Of a DNA stretch of 17,465 bases, positions 14,301 through 17,465 are shown one piece after another. The DNA comes from Bacteroidales bacterium (GTDB lineage Bacteria > Bacteroidota > Bacteroidia > Bacteroidales > FEN-979). The DNA lies in assembly GCA_023231065.1 (NCBI GenBank), contig JALNWE010000062.1, forward strand, positions 1-17,465, read 5' to 3'. Position numbers and translations under genes: made by a program. Position 1 is the first letter of the stretch. Every line of letters starts with the position of its first letter. Under the pieces are notes generated by a model. The model made no database searches. It worked only from the letters and a program-made list of their open reading frames with translations, and was not told the origin of the DNA.

Positions 14301-16533
14301 CTCTCAATAGATTGTCATCATTTACCACCAATTTCGGAAGTGAAGAAATGATTTCTAACCCTATGTTGTCATAAATAGCAATTTCAGCAAGGCTTTTACT
14401 GGCTTCGGCCACTGACTCATCATTCAAATCAGAAGCATAATATTGTATGACCTTTTCTTTCTCATTAGCTTCCATTAAATGGAACACAGAATCAGTAACT
14501 TTTAACTTATCAGAATCCGGCAATTTAATCAGATACTCTGCAATTGAGTTGTGTAGTTTTTTCTTTGCCTGATCTGGTAAGTGATTTAATAATGCCTTTT
14601 TCAGGGTATTATGTCCTATGTTCCATTGCATCCCCTCCCCACTTAAAGTCAAATGACTTTTAAACCATCGGCGCAGGTTGGCAAACTGCAAAGAATCCCA
14701 TGCCTTATAAGGTAAAAGATTTTTCAAGTCCATTTCACGCAACCCATTGCGGCTTATGGCTATGTAATCAAATACGTCTTTTGTAAAAGATGTTCCAAAC
14801 ACAACACCTGCCTTTTTGGTTAAACTGATAAACAAGGGGCCAGGCAACGGTGAGAAATCGTTTGCTATGCGATCAAGATATTTTTCTATTTGCTCGCTGC
14901 CGCTGCCTTCTAACTTGCTTATCTTTTCAAAATCATCCTGATCAATAGCCATCAGCATGTTCACAGCCAGACTCAGCCACAAAGGACTGGATGTAGCGGA
15001 TTGTCCATCGGCACGTTTCTTATCGAGGATAATTTTCTCAATCTTTACGGGCAGGGTTTTGTGTTGCCGCAGGCATAGAGAATCCAGCATTTCTTTGGCT
15101 TCTGCTGTAGTAAATATATCAATGTTTTTTACTGTTAAGCCTTTGTGGTATCGCACCGCCTTAAGTTCGGCACCGGTAATGGAGGTGAGGAGTAAGCGGA
15201 TATTTTGGGGCATCGGCGAAGGCAGCCAACTCAAGTGTTGGGCACGGGAGGTAGGTTCAAATCGATCGAGCGCATCTATCAGAAGCACTACCCGTTTTGT
15301 GGTAGAAATTATACGTAAATACTTCAGGTATTTCTCCTGTAGCTTTTCAATTGGTGTAACGGGGGCTTTCCCTTGTTCGCCGCTTAAGTGGGAGGAAAGG
15401 TCATGGGCATTATTTGTAGAATCATTCAATTCTTCTTTAATACCGAGGTGGTCAGCTAATTGCTTGTTCCAAATCTGTAAAAGGCCGGCCACGCTTTTTG
15501 CCCTTGACGATAATTCTGCAGAGTGGGCAAGAATAAAGCAATTTTCTTTTTGCATGGTTTTAGTAACCATCGAAAAGACGGCACTCTTCCCCGAGCCGCT
15601 CTCGCCGGTGAGGACTAGTCCCCAGTTTTCAGCGTCATCAGATAGCAGGTGTTTCTTCAGCTCTTCCAGTAAAGGTTTGCGCCCGCAAAAGGTGGGGACA
15701 TGTTCTTTGCCTTCGGGTGTAATAAATTCGTTTACATGGGCGTGGCCTTCAATAAAGGCATCCAATAAATTCAGTTCCTGCTCCATCCAGTCTTTGGGCG
15801 CTTTGTCCCAGGTATCTTTGGCATAGCTCTCACATTCGGTAAGGATGGCATCATACACCATTTCGCCCCAGGATTTAAGGCCAGTCACCTTTCCTGCAGC
15901 TTCGTCCCAGGTGACCGAATAGGATTTAACCTTGCCGCTTAACTGTTGCTTTTCAAAATGGAGTCTTATCCTGGCTTTCAGCTTTTCGAGGGCGGTTTTT
16001 CGTTCCGCTTTTTCAAAAGCGGAAAGCGCGGAGTTGTGTTTATCGCTGAAGAGGGCTGCCCTGGCAGGGTCAAATGTGTCATAAGGCAGTGGATCTCGAA
16101 ACCAGAACACCGAGTGGGTGAGTTGTTCCTTGCTGGCCAGTACGCCAAACTCAATCTCAAGGGCGGTTACGCTTTTGCCTTTTTCGGGTTTAATGTGTGC
16201 TTCGCCAACGAGGGCATCCTGCATCCTCTTTTCAGGAGGCACCCACCCGTAGCGGTCGCCTAATAAGCCAATGAAAAACGGTCTGCAACGCTTAATTTCA
16301 TCTATGCAAACTTTCAACACGTTGGCTTCGCGCTCGTCTTCCTGTGACATGGAGGTGGTGTCAATACCCCAGCGAAGGTCAACGATTTCGAGTTTGATTC
16401 GGCGTTTTTCCAACTCTTCTTCAACAAGCGGAAAAACCACATGTTTTAAATAGTCGCGCTCTGCCTGCATGTCGGCAAAAGTGCTGCTGATAAAGATGGA
16501 AAAAGTACGCCAGGGTGAGATGGGCGATGCCAT
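11389..16533 (-). CDS. DUF4062-STAND ATPase-TPR protein, predicted immune sensor
   Basis: The 1714-residue protein begins with a DUF4062 domain (about 10-110): FSIFISSTFADMQAERDYLK (11-30), then VDLRWGID (51-58) and IGLLGDRYGW (88-97). A STAND-type P-loop ATPase follows, with Walker A GESGSGKS (310-317), Walker B RVVLLIDALD (414-423) and the WLPSPMPQNIRLLLTS segment (436-451) seen in NPHP3/TEP1-like STAND proteins. A winged-helix and linker region extends to about 850. Residues 879-1550 are fourteen TPR-like repeats of exactly 48 residues, followed by a Gln/Asn-rich linker (about 1570-1600) and two or three ordinary TPR units to the C-terminus. STAND proteins oligomerise after their repeat domain meets a trigger; the N-terminal domain then acts. 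Several anti-phage sensors work this way. It is the first gene of the cluster. Its first third is clearly more GC-rich than the repeat part. The ATG at 16533 is chosen because DUF4062 starts within ten residues of it. Confidence 0.9.
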   Translation of the reverse strand: MASPISPWRTFSIFISSTFADMQAERDYLKHVVFPLVEEELEKRRIKLEIVDLRWGIDTTSMSQEDEREANVLKVCIDEIKRCRPFFIGLLGDRYGWVPPEKRMQDALVGEAHIKPEKGKSVTALEIEFGVLASKEQLTHSVFWFRDPLPYDTFDPARAALFSDKHNSALSAFEKAERKTALEKLKARIRLHFEKQQLSGKVKSYSVTWDEAAGKVTGLKSWGEMVYDAILTECESYAKDTWDKAPKDWMEQELNLLDAFIEGHAHVNEFITPEGKEHVPTFCGRKPLLEELKKHLLSDDAENWGLVLTGESGSGKSAVFSMVTKTMQKENCFILAHSAELSSRAKSVAGLLQIWNKQLADHLGIKEELNDSTNNAHDLSSHLSGEQGKAPVTPIEKLQEKYLKYLRIISTTKRVVLLIDALDRFEPTSRAQHLSWLPSPMPQNIRLLLTSITGAELKAVRYHKGLTVKNIDIFTTAEAKEMLDSLCLRQHKTLPVKIEKIILDKKRADGQSATSSPLWLSLAVNMLMAIDQDDFEKISKLEGSGSEQIEKYLDRIANDFSPLPGPLFISLTKKAGVVFGTSFTKDVFDYIAISRNGLREMDLKNLLPYKAWDSLQFANLRRWFKSHLTLSGEGMQWNIGHNTLKKALLNHLPDQAKKKLHNSIAEYLIKLPDSDKLKVTDSVFHLMEANEKEKVIQYYASDLNDESVAEASKSLAEIAIYDNIGLEIISSLPKLVVNDDNLLRDLSLKYIFPLNNILKTDGNLNIRLSILSRLSEIINREYFMINKKAEFTFNSNINFEELGIDYEKKGEIEGSVLAFSKNDTKLFWKATKISLDAALGQLLQEVGKSGEALQYFDSMESDVMYDSSINETEPYKITRAISLGNIGSIHLSMGNKKEALICYEECFNIYKNLYTHNPSDKSIRNGFAVSNLMLGDFYRFIGVTKSALEYYLKSNKLMSALLTSYPNDESILAGYAASMERLGFIYEEIGEFEEALKFFTGENKLFKSLYQGDPRNVKHKLGLVTSYDKMGDVYKSMNHLDEADRIYKINAEIASELYKNNQSNELYKTYFANSFAKCGSINFRLNKLEESANNILKYNNLMREIVDVNPGNLLAKNGLANSYRKLVEIYIKKNKLNEVSKCITEAIRLFTKYFESDPQINDNVNNLGHLYALLGDYYTTIGKTEEALIAYNKYNSFSEKINKSTPESKLSKINLAISYERLSSANLQDNNIENAIKYAKLEITIYQELYDDDSLNFDEKINLANKVGALGDLCTQNSLVQEALEYFLYAEKIFIPLIEKDLANESLKESLAKIYSRIGSNYESLKNIGEAIKYYKHLHDICDILYQSNSFNEIGSFGIVSSAERLSALYEGNGQISNAVIYYNKLKQLLTKDKKNNNNDVNFKAQLAGLDEKIANMHESLGNYKEALICYENFYNFIKPIFKENSNNPDTKTGFAALNERLGVVNQLIGNQIKALSYFEKFNELCSELYDNNRKDLQAFQGLGISFYRLAIIYKEINNDTKGLECFRKFKQIFQILALTFPNNPEFNHWISQEYKTPTQFHDNNSEGKNKPYQQQNNSTIKKEEQQTNRISNDLENYQRRLNELIEKENSIRKRGYNPDEFQKNIGDQAYILSKMGRYKEALQNYQTQAELCARNGLNENYADSLLSQAEILADQLGKVKEAKSLLKEAIQVAEEYKLEKIKLEAIRMFQSLK
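11884..13899 (-). repeat. Fourteen in-phase 48-residue TPR-like repeats (144 bases each)
   Basis: Residues 879-1550 of the STAND protein divide into fourteen consecutive units of exactly 48 residues with no insertion or deletion. Each has a similar pattern: a small or hydrophobic residue pair at 1-2, Leu-Gly or similar at 8-9, an aromatic or aliphatic residue at 11-12, Gly or Asn at 15-16, Glu/Lys-Ala-Leu at 20-22, Tyr or Phe at 24-25, and often Tyr-x-x-(Asn/Asp)-Pro near 36-40. A partial unit of 47 residues precedes the first. The units differ strongly in sequence, so this is a protein repeat of old or fast-diverging origin, not a recent DNA tandem duplication. Confidence 0.85.
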
Positions 16534-16798
16534 TGGAGAATTGTCAGGAACTGAAGAAAATGTTACAATGAAATAATTCCGAGGTAAAAATACAAAAAAA
16601 AGTATTTAATAATAGAAACCTTGCATTTGGCAAGTATTGAATCAACCCAAAACCCTCATCAACTGCCCCAACTCAATAGGTTCATCTCAACCAGTTTCAT
16701 TATAACACACTAATAGCAATGGCATTAACAACACTGTCATGCATTGTGCATTCAATTGGTTCAGCTGAGATAAAAAGTTGTCAATAAACAAACAGAAT
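16534..16798. other. Divergent intergenic region upstream of the STAND gene
   Basis: The 265 bases between the minus-strand STAND gene and the plus-strand ATPase fragment must contain the promoter of the cluster. The first 80 bases next to the STAND start are AT-rich with an A8 run (16591-16598 region). CTTGC-ATTTG-GCAAG (16620-16634) is a small 5-base-arm inverted repeat that could be an operator half-site pair or chance. No exact TAnnTTTG element is seen, and no RNA gene is recognised. Confidence 0.35.
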
Positions 16799-17137
16799 AT
16801 GAATACGGAAACATGCAAAATCATCCTGGGAACAAAATCGGTTTTCATAAGCGAACCCTTCTTTCCACGCCACATGTTTATTGGTGATTTTATCGGTCGC
16901 GAAAAGGAGCTGATGCAGATCACGGCATCATGGATTTCTGGCGACTGTTCTCTACCCATGAGCCTTTTGCTGATCGGGGAACCGAAGATGGGAAAGAACC
17001 GCCTCATCTATCAGCTTGCACAAAAGACCGATCGTGAATTCTATATTTTCCAGGGACATGAGGATATAACAGTCGAGCCCGCTCCGAAAACTACTTTCCA
17101 CCGCCAAGTTGCTAAGGGGCGAAATTTAAATAATTGA
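16799..17137 (+). pseudogene. Truncated MoxR-like AAA ATPase N-terminal fragment
   Basis: From ATG 16799 the frame encodes 112 residues. FIGREKELMQI and LLLIGEPKMGKNRLIYQLA form a typical start of an AAA ATPase, with a Walker A loop GEPKMGKN in which the usual Ser/Thr after Gly-Lys is Asn. The following YIFQGHEDITVE segment matches the strand and loop after Walker A in MoxR-type ATPases (the 'eDl' element). The frame then changes character and stops after about 20 unrelated residues. Walker B, sensors and lid are all missing, so the product cannot be a working ATPase. The most likely story is deletion or recombination close to base 17085, leaving the 5' third of the gene. A TTG at 16778 would add seven residues but the ATG is preferred. 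It lies divergently from the STAND gene. Confidence 0.65.
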
Positions 17138-17206
17138 ATATGATATATTTGCGTCTTCTTTTCTTCGCTGTAAAATGAAAGATTTGATTGTTCGGGGCCG
17201 GCTCAA

Positions 17207-17465
17207 TTAATTCTTTATGATTTTCGCTATCTCACTACGGTCGTTCGATCTCACGCGAACCATATAAATCCCAATGGGTTGCCCCGATAACGAGAACTGC
17301 CTTTTATGCTCCCCATTCATGGTTTGCTGTAAGATTGATTTCCCGTTCATGTTATAAATGGCCACGTAAGCCACAGGCGGATCGTTGCCCTGATTCAGCT
17401 CCAAAATGATATAATCGGTTGTCGGATTGGGATATATCTTTATCCATTGGCTTTGGGGGTTTTCA
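17207..17465 (-). CDS. C-terminal end of a T9SS-exported protein (partial)
   Basis: The frame is open from the window edge to the stop at 17207, so only the last 85 or so residues are present and the true start lies outside. WIKIYPNPTTDYIILEL, then VAIYNMNGKSIL, IGIYMVRV and a terminal IAKIIKN are the hallmarks of a T9SS type A sorting domain. This tail directs the folded protein through the outer membrane in Bacteroidota and is usually removed by the PorU sortase. The functional domain of the protein is not in the window. It is convergent with the truncated ATPase fragment, separated by 69 bases. Confidence 0.85.
   Translation of the reverse strand, partial: ENPQSQWIKIYPNPTTDYIILELNQGNDPPVAYVAIYNMNGKSILQQTMNGEHKRQFSLSGQPIGIYMVRVRSNDRSEIAKIIKN

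Noticed and set aside
14957..15826. A 289-codon plus-strand open frame opposite the STAND gene
   Set aside because: It lies wholly inside the antisense of the STAND ATPase region, is dominated by Ser, Arg and Phe as expected of an antisense shadow, and has no recognisable domain.
16687..17007. A 106-codon minus-strand frame opposite the ATPase fragment
   Set aside because: The plus strand encodes a clear Walker A element here; the antisense frame has no recognisable pattern.
1..17465. tRNA, rRNA, insertion-sequence transposase or integrase genes marking the island
   Set aside because: None was found by reading both strands; island status rests only on decayed flanking genes and composition.

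Overview
The window looks like part of a Bacteroidota chromosome. Two secreted proteins end in type IX secretion (T9SS) type A sorting domains, which are confined to that phylum, and Shine-Dalgarno sequences are weak. Everything here was read by eye from the sequence; no database search was run, so family names rest on recognised motifs and domain order.

Layout. Bases 1-2942 are a flank: a small predicted exported membrane protein (129-647), a decayed PPP-type metallophosphatase gene with several lesions (859-1540), and a secreted GH26-like glycoside hydrolase on the minus strand (1614-2942). Next, on the minus strand, come a divergent FtsZ-like protein that has lost the tubulin GTP signature (3055-4065) and an unrecognised acidic protein (4142-4561). 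A 512-base gap with no convincing gene follows.

The core is a minus-strand gene set transcribed from 16533 down to 5074. In order: a 1714-residue DUF4062-STAND ATPase-TPR protein; an 871-residue PfkB-like/MoxR-like AAA/RyR protein; a SLOG-family Rossmann protein; a 64-residue small protein; and an 808-residue TIR-like/phosphofructokinase-A fusion. STAND-TPR proteins, TIR-like and SLOG domains are all recurrent parts of bacterial immune and nucleotide-signalling conflict systems. Two unrelated sugar-kinase folds (PfkA and PfkB), both with damaged active-site motifs, sit in one putative operon next to SLOG, TIR and RyR domains. I have no memory of a named system with this composition. My working inference is that the STAND-TPR protein senses an invader or cell damage, while the PfkB/AAA/RyR, SLOG and TIR-PfkA proteins make, sense or act on a nucleotide or sugar-phosphate ligand. 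The FtsZ-like pair downstream may be an accessory or a separate module.

Bases 16534-17465 form the other flank: a truncated MoxR-like ATPase fragment on the plus strand, and the C-terminal end of another T9SS cargo protein running off the window. Decayed genes on both sides, and sharp base-composition changes inside the cluster, fit an acquired, recombining genomic island.
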